A stretch of 34,571 bases of DNA from a virus: IMG/VR virus record IMGVR_UViG_3300017772_002829, positions 1-34,571 of that record. The stretch is one strand, 5' to 3'. The notes beneath the pieces were generated by a model. The model saw only the letters and a program-made list of their open reading frames with translations, was not told where the DNA came from and ran no database searches. This document shows positions 27,793 through 34,571 of this stretch, in pieces. A program made the position numbers and the translations under genes. The stretch's first letter is position 1; the number at the start of each line of letters is the position of its first letter.

Positions 27793-28616
27793 TCAATGTC
27801 CTCATCTAAGATGTTCACATCTATTTGCATATAATAAGCTATACTATTACTATTAATACCCGGAAGGTGTTCTACATCAAATTTATCAAGTGAAAATGCT
27901 CCTGGGTTGTTAGTGTATACTAATATAGAATTCTTACCATCTGAATCAATTCTCTGTTGCAACGGCACATCAACAACACCTGTATTTTTTCCAAATTCTT
28001 CTACCAATGAAATTACTGGTCGCTTGGCATTCTTAATATAATTATTTAAAAATTTATCATCAGCAATTGCATCTTCTATGTCTAATTGCCATACATGAGT
28101 TTGATATGCATTGTGAGGTTCGTGCCAAATTGCAATTGGTATTATATCTATTGAGTCTTTACGATTGGGCCAAAATTGATCTATTACATCAAAGTATTTT
28201 TGTTTGTCAAAGTTTCTAGTTCCATCTCTGCCTAGATTTTGTGGCATACAACCCATTATAAATTTATATCCATTCCATTCAAATACATGTAAACACCCAG
28301 GTTGTCCACCATCAGGTTGTGGTTTACTGCTAGGCAATGTTATGGTATCAACATGATCTATAGAGCAACAGGCTGGAGTAGATCTTCGTATTGAAACACT
28401 ACCGCCTTCACTTGCATTGCCTATAGTAGTTTTATGAAAATTTAATAAGTATTTTCTACGGTCTACTTGTTGCATAAAACTTGTAGCCCAATCTCTACTG
28501 ACTCGTTCTATACAACATGCATCAATGTTTAACTTTTCAAAGTTTTCTAATACTTTTTCAGCGATATGATTAAATTCTCGGTCGTCTGTGTCTCGTCTAT
28601 AACACCAATCAATCAT
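27789..28616 (-). CDS. hypothetical protein, 275 aa
   Basis: A 275-aa protein beginning MIDWCYRRDTDDREFNHIA. It has a conserved-looking CCSIDHVDT segment near residue 90, a CMPQNLGRDGTR loop, and a WHEPHNAYQTHVW His-rich segment near residue 160, hinting at a metal site. No family is recognised. The ATG at 28616 with weak AAAG upstream is preferred to a TTG at 28640. It lies between the 108-aa protein and the oxygenase and may share their pathway. Confidence 0.6.
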   Translation of the reverse strand: MIDWCYRRDTDDREFNHIAEKVLENFEKLNIDACCIERVSRDWATSFMQQVDRRKYLLNFHKTTIGNASEGGSVSIRRSTPACCSIDHVDTITLPSSKPQPDGGQPGCLHVFEWNGYKFIMGCMPQNLGRDGTRNFDKQKYFDVIDQFWPNRKDSIDIIPIAIWHEPHNAYQTHVWQLDIEDAIADDKFLNNYIKNAKRPVISLVEEFGKNTGVVDVPLQQRIDSDGKNSILVYTNNPGAFSLDKFDVEHLPGINSNSIAYYMQIDVNILDEDIE

Positions 28617-28641
28617 TTCAATCTTTAATAGGTTTAACAAT

Positions 28642-28968
28642 TTATAATACTCCTGGATCTTTGTGTGGGTTCTCTGCTTGATTAATTTTATTTATTACAT
28701 CTTGCTTCGAAGAACCTACTGCCTGTAATGCTTCTTCGCAACTTGATGGTAGTTTCTCGCCATTGTATGTTTCATCAAATGCATTAAGAAATGCTTCTTG
28801 TAGTTTCATATCAACTTGTCTTTCTGTCATTACTGTTTGTATATTGGGTCGTAGCTTTTTAAATTCTGGGATATCTTCTTCGCATACTTGCACAATGCCG
28901 CCAGCCATGCTACCTATAAACATAGCCTGTAGAGTATTTGAAAGCATATTAACAAATGTGTCTATCAC
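28642..28968 (-). CDS. hypothetical protein, 108 aa
   Basis: A 108-aa protein. The N-terminal 25 residues (NTLQAMFIGSMAGGIVQV) are hydrophobic and glycine-rich, perhaps a membrane or buried helix. The rest is helical and charged. The start is GTG at 28968, overlapping the radical SAM stop (GTGA); an internal ATG lies seven codons later. Tight coupling to the radical SAM gene makes a partner or substrate role possible, but no such motif is visible. Confidence 0.6.
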   Translation of the reverse strand: MIDTFVNMLSNTLQAMFIGSMAGGIVQVCEEDIPEFKKLRPNIQTVMTERQVDMKLQEAFLNAFDETYNGEKLPSSCEEALQAVGSSKQDVINKINQAENPHKDPGVL

Positions 28969-30056
28969 GTAAACTGCTCTGCAAATGGATCAAACTCTGT
29001 TCCACATTTCATACTGCAAACGCCTAGCTTGCCTTCTTCGATGCTTTTCTTGTTCCAACTGTTTTGTATGTTTTGCATGATGCCTGTGTCAAACACGCCT
29101 TTGACTCCATGTATCTTTGCATCAAGAGCCTCTTTACCTCCAACACCATCTATGAAATCCCATATCTGTTCTACCTTTGGATCTTTGTGCCACCACTTAT
29201 ACATACGTCCGGCAGTCCAACAACAAGGCAACACAAGTCCTTCTGCTGTAATAAAGATGTTAGGATCTTTGCCTGCTACTTTACATTTGATATCACAACT
29301 ATCATAATAGTTTTTCATACCACCATATGTTTTTTCAATCTCTTTTTGTTTTAGTAGTGCTAGGTTCTGATACTCTGCTTTCTTTGGCTTAGCCAAGTTC
29401 TGCATTGTAGCACCTTTGCGATTGGTTGCTTGGTGTGTTTCTTTAGACTCACTGTTGGAATTAATAAAGCGTCCAGTTTTCTTTTTCATAAACTTTTCTA
29501 CGCCCCACTTCTTGGCTAGTTCTTCAGCACGTTCTACATCACATTCTGAATGTTCGAATATCAAATAATCCCATCTAGCTCTGCCACCTGCTTCAATAAA
29601 TGCTCGCATGTTGCGTTCTACTTTATCCCATTGCACACCTTGTCTATACAAATGATTTGTGTTTTCTAATCCATCAACACTAAAGATAACTGCACCGTTC
29701 TTGCCAATAGTCTTAGCAAGCTCTCTCCACCATGTAACATCTCTAGCACCTGCATTAGTATTCATACTGAGCCACATGTTATCATTCATTGCTCGTGTGT
29801 AATCAAATATTTCTAATGTATCTCTGGCACTAATTGGGTCACCTAAGTTACCACACATATATAATGTCTTTAGTTGCTGTAAGAAGTCTGGATCAAATAT
29901 ATCAATGCAATCATCTAAACTTAATTCTTGTAGGTTGTTTTTGATATGCTGATTAACTGCTCCGCCATTTTCATTACGGTCACACATAGGACAACTTGCA
30001 TTACAACGTTGTGTAACTTCTAAGTGAACTGTGTTTATATCTTCATACTTATACAT
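28965..30056 (-). CDS. radical SAM protein with SPASM-like C-terminal cysteines
   Basis: A 363-aa protein. C18-x3-C22-x2-C25 in RCNASCPMC is the radical SAM cluster site and MCGNLGDP (67-74) plays the GGEP role. Six further cysteines (254, 258, 278, 279, 347, 351) form a SPASM/twitch-like pattern for auxiliary clusters. Such enzymes often modify peptides or proteins. I recall near relatives in T4-like marine phages, with unknown substrate. It lies with an oxygenase and two unknown proteins. ATG at 30056 overlaps the upstream stop (TAATG). Confidence 0.86.
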   Translation of the reverse strand: MYKYEDINTVHLEVTQRCNASCPMCDRNENGGAVNQHIKNNLQELSLDDCIDIFDPDFLQQLKTLYMCGNLGDPISARDTLEIFDYTRAMNDNMWLSMNTNAGARDVTWWRELAKTIGKNGAVIFSVDGLENTNHLYRQGVQWDKVERNMRAFIEAGGRARWDYLIFEHSECDVERAEELAKKWGVEKFMKKKTGRFINSNSESKETHQATNRKGATMQNLAKPKKAEYQNLALLKQKEIEKTYGGMKNYYDSCDIKCKVAGKDPNIFITAEGLVLPCCWTAGRMYKWWHKDPKVEQIWDFIDGVGGKEALDAKIHGVKGVFDTGIMQNIQNSWNKKSIEEGKLGVCSMKCGTEFDPFAEQFT

Positions 30057-30652
30057 TATATGTCTTCTCTGTCTAGCTTATATCTTAAATTGATAGTTTC
30101 TAATTGTGTTTCTGTGTATTGATTTATTTTTTCTGCTATAGTATTTACTTGATCTTCTATGTTTAAAAATGATAGTAACTGTTTGATTGTTTCTTTATTA
30201 ACTGCAATAAACAAGTCTGAATAGTTTATGTCCAACACATTTACCTTTTGTTGTTTAAGTATTGCACTGAAGGTATGATGATGTTTGTAATGTTCATTAG
30301 TATTTTCATCACTTACATATCTACTGTCTGCCACTTGTTCTATTGTATCTTTGAAATCATCATCTGTTTTTAACATCCATAGAATATAGATATACCAATC
30401 AATATCTGGGTGTATTATAACTACATTTGTATTTTGATATTCGTGTGCAATTTCTTTGAACCTTTTTATACTGTAATCTTTGTCTTGTGTTACACCAGTT
30501 GTTAATTGAGATACGTGAGCTACATCTAATATATTTCTATCGCCTGCATATTTGTATTCAATTTGATTGTCTAACTTATTTGTATTACCAGTGAGAATGC
30601 CTGCTAGGAAATGTCCGCTTGCACCTGCTGGAAATACTATTAGACTTTTCAT
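30056..30652 (-). CDS. P-loop, sulfotransferase-like protein
   Basis: A 198-aa protein. MKSLIVFPAGASGHFLAGIL at the start resembles the phosphosulfate-binding loop of small phage sulfotransferase-like proteins (GASGHFLA). The rest is helical with a VVIIHPD strand. No sure catalytic base is seen, so a nucleotide-binding role cannot be excluded. ATG at 30652 overlaps the previous stop (ATGA). Works possibly with the kinase at 26615-27040. Confidence 0.55.
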   Translation of the reverse strand: MKSLIVFPAGASGHFLAGILTGNTNKLDNQIEYKYAGDRNILDVAHVSQLTTGVTQDKDYSIKRFKEIAHEYQNTNVVIIHPDIDWYIYILWMLKTDDDFKDTIEQVADSRYVSDENTNEHYKHHHTFSAILKQQKVNVLDINYSDLFIAVNKETIKQLLSFLNIEDQVNTIAEKINQYTETQLETINLRYKLDREDI

Positions 30653-30867
30653 CCTAACCACATGTATACCAAGCCAGGTATAATAATAAAAAACTGTGGC
30701 AAGAAGTTTAGTATGAGAGCTTTCTCATTTTGTTTCCAGCCTACATATATCCAACCAGTGGCTCCTAGCATTTGTAGGAAACTATTCCATGGTGTCCACC
30801 CTTGCACATGAAATATCATTGCTGTAAGTATTATAATGGCACTGCCATATTTAATATAACTAATCAT
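30649..30867 (-). CDS. membrane protein with about three spans, 72 aa
   Basis: A 72-aa hydrophobic protein. Likely membrane spans are about 6-22 (KYGSAIIILTAMIF), 30-45 (FLQMLGATGWIYVG) and 52-71 (LILNFLPQFFIIIPGLVY). No known family. It overlaps genes on both sides in the 34021-27193 operon. Membrane disruption, or a transport or superinfection role, cannot be separated by sequence. Confidence 0.7.
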   Translation of the reverse strand: MISYIKYGSAIIILTAMIFHVQGWTPWNSFLQMLGATGWIYVGWKQNEKALILNFLPQFFIIIPGLVYMWLG

Positions 30868-31105
30868 CTAATATCAACTTTATGTCTACGCCTGGGCCAA
30901 TCTCACTAGGAAATCCTCCATGCTCGTTGCAATAGTATATTACTACTGCTTTATACCATAGTTGACTATTGTGTCTTGCTACTGCATTAAATTTGTATAT
31001 ACTATCATTGTCAGCAGGCATAGTGCATATTGCTCTAGCGGCTTCTTTTTGTAATTCTCTTGGAGTCAATCCTTCTAAAATTGCATCCCATAATTCATCA
31101 TCCAT
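30860..31105 (-). CDS. hypothetical protein, 81 aa
   Basis: An 81-aa protein beginning MDDELWDAILEGLTPREL. Predicted helices (LQKEAARAIC) and a YKAVVIYYCNEHGGFP segment; three... two cysteines are present but not paired in a motif. AGAGAAG precedes the ATG at 31105. It overlaps the 48-aa ORF by 8 bases at ATGGATGA. No family recognised. Confidence 0.65.
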   Translation of the reverse strand: MDDELWDAILEGLTPRELQKEAARAICTMPADNDSIYKFNAVARHNSQLWYKAVVIYYCNEHGGFPSEIGPGVDIKLILDD

Positions 31106-31244
31106 TGTTATCTTCTCTATTTCTCATAACGATATGTATATACCATTTCATTAACCATTCTACTCTGCGTGGATACTGTTCCGGATTAGGTATGTTATCT
31201 TCGCCAAAGTAATCTATAAACCCTTGTATATCTTTATCATCCAT
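31098..31244 (-). CDS. small hypothetical protein, 48 aa
   Basis: A 48-residue ORF beginning MDDKDIQGFIDYFGED, with a Pro/Arg segment (NPEQYPRRVEWLMKW) and a polar end. GGGA precedes the ATG. It overlaps genes on both sides by the same 8-base ATGGATGA, a sign of translational coupling. No family recognised. Confidence 0.65.
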   Translation of the reverse strand: MDDKDIQGFIDYFGEDNIPNPEQYPRRVEWLMKWYIHIVMRNREDNNG

Positions 31245-31494
31245 TATATATTCCCATCATCTTTGAGATGAATGCTGTGTGATCGTTTTTAAATGCAAAC
31301 TTTAGTATACGCTTGCCGTCTTTGGCATAGTATGCCTCTTCAAACCAAAAGTCTTTCTCGTATTGTAAATCAAGTTTCCTAGTTAACTTACTGCTTATGT
31401 CACAACAAACTTCTACAGTAGCATGGTTTGTTTCAACTGCACCACCTGGTGGTATAAATTCGTTAAGCTCAAACTCAATAAACGTTAGTTTCAT
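31237..31494 (-). CDS. hypothetical protein, 85 aa
   Basis: An 85-aa protein beginning MKLTFIEFELNEFIPPGG. Beta-prone N-terminus, a CCD pair near residue 30, then KRILKFAFKNDHTAF. Small, soluble and unassigned. ATG at 31494 overlaps the previous stop (TAATG). Confidence 0.65.
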   Translation of the reverse strand: MKLTFIEFELNEFIPPGGAVETNHATVEVCCDISSKLTRKLDLQYEKDFWFEEAYYAKDGKRILKFAFKNDHTAFISKMMGIYNG

Positions 31495-32567
31495 TACTTA
31501 ATTCCTATCAGCATGAACCTATTGTAAAGGTTTGTATCTAGCTCTCCTTCGTAATATATTTCGCTCATAGGATACTTAGACTTTACTTCTTCTAAGTCTT
31601 TACAACAATTACTGTGCTGTTCATTTTCAAAGTAATCGTTTTGATGTAGCACAACAAATGTTCCAACAGGTAAGTCTTCATACCATGTATTATCCATGTG
31701 TTCACAACTTGTATTGATTACACAATTAATGTTATCTAAGTCGACCCATCCAAATGTATCTTCTAGTAATTTATCTTTGTCTTTAAATAAATCAGTTCTA
31801 ATTTTATCTGCTTGCGATGGTCCTTGTTCTTTTAATCTTGCCTCGTATGTTTCTTCTTGCTTTTCCATCCAACGCTCAATTTGTTCATCACGCAATGCAT
31901 AGTTCCTGTAACTAAGAGTCTTATTATCCCAACGTAGTCTATTTACATCTGTAGCAATAGGAATAAATCTATTTTCAACTGTTTCATTATAACATAACTT
32001 CTTACTAGGCTCTACTGTTTCTTCATTTAAATCTAAACTATATATCTTACCAACCTTAAAGTTTTGAAATATAAAGTGTGCTGGAAAATTATACCAGCCG
32101 CCGTAAAATGCTACGTTACCTAAACTTCCTTCGACAACTTTATTAAGTTCTCTAATCATCCATAGTTTACTTTGCACTTGTCCTTTACTAAAGAAGTCAT
32201 TTAAGTCTGGAACCTTTGCACCTTCACCTTCGTCACCACTCCAATGATTAATAAATCTTGCTGTGTTAGACAGCAATGGATCTTCGTGCATATACTTACG
32301 AATAAGTGTTACAACTAACTGTGCTTTTATTTCTATATCAGTTAACTGTTCATGTAACAGTAAGTTCATCCAACTCTTTAGATGCTTTTCTGTTTCAATG
32401 TCGTGTTTCTGATATAACTCTGTTAACACATCTCGTTTACGATACCAGTTGTCGTGGTATAATGCTTTGAATAATACTTCATACCTATCGCCTTCGCCTA
32501 TTGCATCAAAGTATTCACGTAGACCAATTAGCCAATGATATTGTTTTTGAAATTCTTCTTGTTTCAT
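31494..32567 (-). CDS. putative SAM-dependent methyltransferase-like protein
   Basis: A 357-aa protein. The N-terminal 145 residues are helical. Then GNVAFYGGWYN...KIYSLDLNEE resembles motif I and the acidic turn of class I methyltransferases. VINTSCEHMD plus LPVGTFVVLHQNDY resembles motif IV and the next strand. I recall related phage proteins. The glycine motif is degenerate, so it may have lost or changed activity. ATG overlaps the upstream stop (ATGA). Target unknown; neighbours are a glycosyltransferase and small unknowns. Confidence 0.6.
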   Translation of the reverse strand: MKQEEFQKQYHWLIGLREYFDAIGEGDRYEVLFKALYHDNWYRKRDVLTELYQKHDIETEKHLKSWMNLLLHEQLTDIEIKAQLVVTLIRKYMHEDPLLSNTARFINHWSGDEGEGAKVPDLNDFFSKGQVQSKLWMIRELNKVVEGSLGNVAFYGGWYNFPAHFIFQNFKVGKIYSLDLNEETVEPSKKLCYNETVENRFIPIATDVNRLRWDNKTLSYRNYALRDEQIERWMEKQEETYEARLKEQGPSQADKIRTDLFKDKDKLLEDTFGWVDLDNINCVINTSCEHMDNTWYEDLPVGTFVVLHQNDYFENEQHSNCCKDLEEVKSKYPMSEIYYEGELDTNLYNRFMLIGIK

Positions 32568-33268
32568 AATGCACTTTCAAATGTTTTCTTTAACCATTCC
32601 CAATCGTTAATTTTACGTAATGCTTCTTTGTCATTCTTATAATGATTGCCAAAGTCTCTACCTTGATTAGCACCTAGTATTGCATACTCACCATAACGTC
32701 TATTCTCGCCACGGGTGCACCATACTTCTAATCTGTATGCATCATCTACTTGCTTCTTGTGATCGATAATACCACTAGCCATTTTAGTTCCTTCACGGAA
32801 TCCACTGCGCCATGTATTAAATGGATCAGTATTAAATGCTGTAGTGTTTGATATCTCAAACTTAGGTTTAAATACTGCACCAATGCTTGTAGTCATGTCT
32901 ACTTTGAATTCTTTAGTAGCAAGTAACTTCTTCTTAGGAAATAGTTTTAATGCACCAAATCCATAAATGAGATCGTTAACAGGGTTATGACTGCGATAAG
33001 TGAATACACATTCTGTTTCGGGAACACCTGGGTATGCTTCTCGCCTGTCACTTGGTTCAAATTTAAATTGAAAGTTTTCTTGTATGATTGCATCTGCATC
33101 ACATACATAAAAATAGTTTGTTTTAGATAGTTCTGCGGCCGCCTTGTGTGCATTTAATAAGCCTACAACATTGTCTACTCGTTGTGCATGTGGTGCCTTT
33201 TGTTTTAGTATCTCGAAGTTCTCATCAGCTTCCGGCTCGCCGAAAGTCAACATAATAACGTCTAGCAT
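32564..33268 (-). CDS. glycosyltransferase-like protein (GT-A, DxD)
   Basis: A 234-aa protein. The N-terminal LDVIMLTFG strand and the NYFYVCDADAII segment (51-61) give the D57-x-D59 metal/nucleotide-sugar motif of GT-A glycosyltransferases. ...LLNAHKAAAEL... just before it is the usual helix. Recalls proteins from T4-like cyanophages. Donor and acceptor unknown. GGAG precedes the ATG at 33268. Confidence 0.72.
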   Translation of the reverse strand: MLDVIMLTFGEPEADENFEILKQKAPHAQRVDNVVGLLNAHKAAAELSKTNYFYVCDADAIIQENFQFKFEPSDRREAYPGVPETECVFTYRSHNPVNDLIYGFGALKLFPKKKLLATKEFKVDMTTSIGAVFKPKFEISNTTAFNTDPFNTWRSGFREGTKMASGIIDHKKQVDDAYRLEVWCTRGENRRYGEYAILGANQGRDFGNHYKNDKEALRKINDWEWLKKTFESAL

Positions 33269-33271
33269 TAA

Positions 33272-33382
33272 TTACTTCTCCAGTAGTTTTGAATATAGTT
33301 TTGTTGCACTGACCCAGCCCAATATAAATGAGATTGCCATCACACTTATAATAGCTGCTAAATGCCATAGTATAAAAGTCAT
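33272..33382 (-). CDS. small membrane protein, 36 aa
   Basis: A 36-residue ORF beginning MTFILWHLAAIISVMAISF: one membrane span of about 20 residues and a short basic tail (TKLYSKLLEK). AAGGA lies upstream of the ATG. It fills the gap between two good genes. Function unknown. Confidence 0.65.
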   Translation of the reverse strand: MTFILWHLAAIISVMAISFILGWVSATKLYSKLLEK

Positions 33383-33397
33383 ATTAAGATTCCTTGT

Positions 33398-34021
33398 TTA
33401 GCTTTCTTTAATTGCACGTTGAACTTCGAAGTCCAACCAGTATTCGTGCACCTCTTTAACATATTTAGCATTGGCATCATTAGACAGTATTGCTTCCATG
33501 TCTGGGTCCCAATATGCTATAGGCCAATCTAAATCTCTACTTATTTGTTCTAAGTAATTTGTTTTGTATAAGGATAGTAGTTCGTGACTTAAGAAGCTAC
33601 AGTTTTGTGTTTGCAATAACCACTCAAACTGTTGTAGTGCTAACTGTGTAGTTTCTTTGCCACGCACTCTTTCTTGTTGGTGCTTTAGTATGTTTTGATC
33701 TCTACCAATAATTGCTACATCAATATCTGCATGTTCTTGTGCATGTTCAATAAATTTAATGTAGTTAGGTATTACTGGTTGGCCAGCTTTTGAATATGGA
33801 CAGCTGATACTTGTTACAAAGTATTCGTTTTGTTCCCAATCAAAGTCATCTAACATAGATGGATCAACCCAATACTTTGCAAAGGGCTCGTGGTGATGCC
33901 CTTCCCAATATGTATTAAGCAATGTCTTCCATCCAAAGACGTCTTCGTGTAGTGCTAGACATTTGCTAAACAAATGATTACCACTACCTTGCGGACCTGT
34001 GACTATCAATAACCTACTCAT
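33398..34021 (-). CDS. P-loop, sulfotransferase-like protein, leaderless start
   Basis: A 207-aa protein. MSRLLIVTGPQGSGNHLFSK (1-20) is a P-loop-like phosphosulfate/nucleotide-binding motif, and AIIGRDQN near residue 105 suits the 3'-phosphate-binding strand of sulfotransferases. I recall relatives in T4-like cyanophages. The ATG at 34021 lacks a ribosome binding site and lies six bases after a perfect-spacing -10, so translation is probably leaderless. A GTG/ATG-free extension to 34036 would precede the transcription start and is rejected. Confidence 0.65.
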   Translation of the reverse strand: MSRLLIVTGPQGSGNHLFSKCLALHEDVFGWKTLLNTYWEGHHHEPFAKYWVDPSMLDDFDWEQNEYFVTSISCPYSKAGQPVIPNYIKFIEHAQEHADIDVAIIGRDQNILKHQQERVRGKETTQLALQQFEWLLQTQNCSFLSHELLSLYKTNYLEQISRDLDWPIAYWDPDMEAILSNDANAKYVKEVHEYWLDFEVQRAIKES

Positions 34022-34027
34022 TATATT

Positions 34028-34056
34028 ATAATACACTAGAATAGCTACTTTGTCAA
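34028..34056 (-). promoter_or_regulatory. sigma70-type promoter giving a leaderless mRNA
   Basis: On the minus strand TTGACA (34051-34056), 17 bp, TATTAT (34028-34033), six bases, then ATG at 34021. Same geometry as 27157-27185. Drives the 34021-27193 operon. Confidence 0.88.
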
Positions 34057-34065
34057 GTAGCTATT
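34040..34065 (-). promoter_or_regulatory. perfect 11-bp inverted repeat around the -35 box
   Basis: AATAGCTACTT and AAGTAGCTATT flank a 4-base GACA loop. The loop is part of the -35 TTGACA. It begins at the stop codon of the upstream gene but has no T-tract, so it fits an operator better than an intrinsic terminator. Confidence 0.7.
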
Positions 34066-34571
34066 ACTGTGCTAATGGGTTATCTAAAGCTCTTTGTAGT
34101 CTTTTGTTAAGTCTTTGTTCTAGTTCTTTAAGTTTTATATCAGTGCTTGTGCGTAAACTATCAGCTTTCTGTTCGTAATCTGTTAACAACTGATCACGTT
34201 TGTTTTCAAAACGCTGGTCAGCTAATGTTATTAGTTCACGTGTTTTATCTTCTGTTTTGTTTACATCATCTTCAATAGCATCAACAATACGTTCTAGTCT
34301 AACAATATCATCACGTAATCCGTTTTTAATATCTTTAGAATATTCATTGTTATCATCTAACTTTTGATCAATGATTGCAAGTTCTGATTTGATTCCACTT
34401 AGGTCTGGTGCTACATAGCGTTCTATCTTAGCTTTCATATTTCTATAATCATTATAGAATTCGAAGCCTCCCCAAGCTGCTCCGCCTAGGGTAGATAAAA
34501 CTGTAATAACTAGAAATAGCTTGCCGCCTGTGAACTTTACTCCACCTACTTCTACTGTTGTTTTATCGCTC
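34064..34571 (-). CDS. membrane-anchored coiled-coil protein (5' end outside window)
   Basis: The reading frame is open to the window edge, so the gene starts upstream; at least 168 residues are visible. A short start SDKTTVEVGGVKFTGG leads to a membrane span (KLFLVITVLSTLGGAAWGG), then a long charged coiled coil of about 110 residues with heptad patterns (NEYSKDIKNGLRDDIVRLE; ELEQRLNKRLQ). An internal ATG at 34438 is not the real start because the upstream frame is clearly coding. I recall similar anchored coiled coils in marine T4-like phages. Role unknown. Confidence 0.8.
   Translation of the reverse strand, partial: SDKTTVEVGGVKFTGGKLFLVITVLSTLGGAAWGGFEFYNDYRNMKAKIERYVAPDLSGIKSELAIIDQKLDDNNEYSKDIKNGLRDDIVRLERIVDAIEDDVNKTEDKTRELITLADQRFENKRDQLLTDYEQKADSLRTSTDIKLKELEQRLNKRLQRALDNPLAQ

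Noticed and set aside
1-34571. CRISPR array, insertion sequence or integrase
   Set aside because: No regularly spaced repeats, transposase or integrase motif and no terminal inverted repeats were seen.
1-34571. Cyanophage assignment
   Set aside because: Several proteins recall cyanophage families, but no photosynthesis or carbon-metabolism genes are present, so only a T4-like marine phage is claimed.

Overview
The window looks like part of the genome of a T4-like (myovirus-type) tailed phage of a Gram-negative, probably marine, bacterium. Every supportable gene is on the minus strand and genes are packed with ATGA/TAATG overlaps. The sequence is AT-rich. The core replication and nucleotide genes are phage types: a gp45-like sliding clamp, a T4 RNase H/FEN-type 5'-3' exonuclease, thymidine kinase and a MazG-like protein. 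Three tRNA genes and a likely homing endonuclease are also present. Many small unknown proteins resemble ones I recall from T4-like cyanophages and pelagiphages, but no photosynthesis genes are present. Host and exact taxon cannot be fixed from this sequence.

Layout, read 5'->3' on the minus strand (high to low coordinates). (1) 34571-27193: a membrane-anchored coiled-coil protein, then an operon with a sulfotransferase-like P-loop protein, a GT-A glycosyltransferase, a methyltransferase-like protein, small unknowns, a second P-loop protein, a radical SAM protein with extra cysteines, and a 2OG-Fe(II) oxygenase. (2) 27150-25942: a 37-aa ORF, an adenylylsulfate-kinase-like protein, a HIGH-type nucleotidyltransferase, a 44-aa membrane ORF and two tRNA-Arg genes. 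(3) 25756-15557: sliding clamp, DpdA-like transglycosylase, a second 2OG oxygenase, a QueD-like protein, glycosyltransferase, GalE, FolE, peroxiredoxin, a phosphoribosyltransferase and a paralogous pair of acidic proteins. (4) 15485-10783: a 945-aa secreted subtilisin-like protease with a C-terminal beta-barrel (autotransporter-like), thymidine kinase, PRPP synthetase and an AbrB-like protein. (5) 10733-5830: SWIM protein, MazG-like protein, QueE, a DNA methyltransferase, MetK and the homing endonuclease. (6) 5840-1242: exonuclease, a protein with a CDGSH-like tail, nitroreductase-like and Smr proteins, then tRNA-Asn and an intrinsic terminator. (7) 1128-1: a small membrane protein and a MoxR-type AAA+ ATPase cut by the window edge.

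Transcription is unusually readable. Nine intergenic or gene-edge sites and one intragenic site match TTGACA-17 bp-TATAAT on the minus strand, always with exactly 17 bp spacing, which points to host sigma70-type early transcription. Two promoters share a 41-bp cassette with operator-like palindromes (upstream of the protease and of the small-ORF/AAA+ unit). Two others put the start codon exactly where transcription should begin, implying leaderless mRNAs.

The most coherent functional system is a 7-deazaguanine pathway: FolE, QueD-like, radical-SAM QueE and DpdA-like transglycosylase, which by analogy with other phages would replace guanine in phage DNA with a 7-deazaguanine. MetK next to a DNA methyltransferase, plus two radical SAM enzymes, suggests high S-adenosylmethionine use. 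The subtilase autotransporter is the most unexpected single gene.
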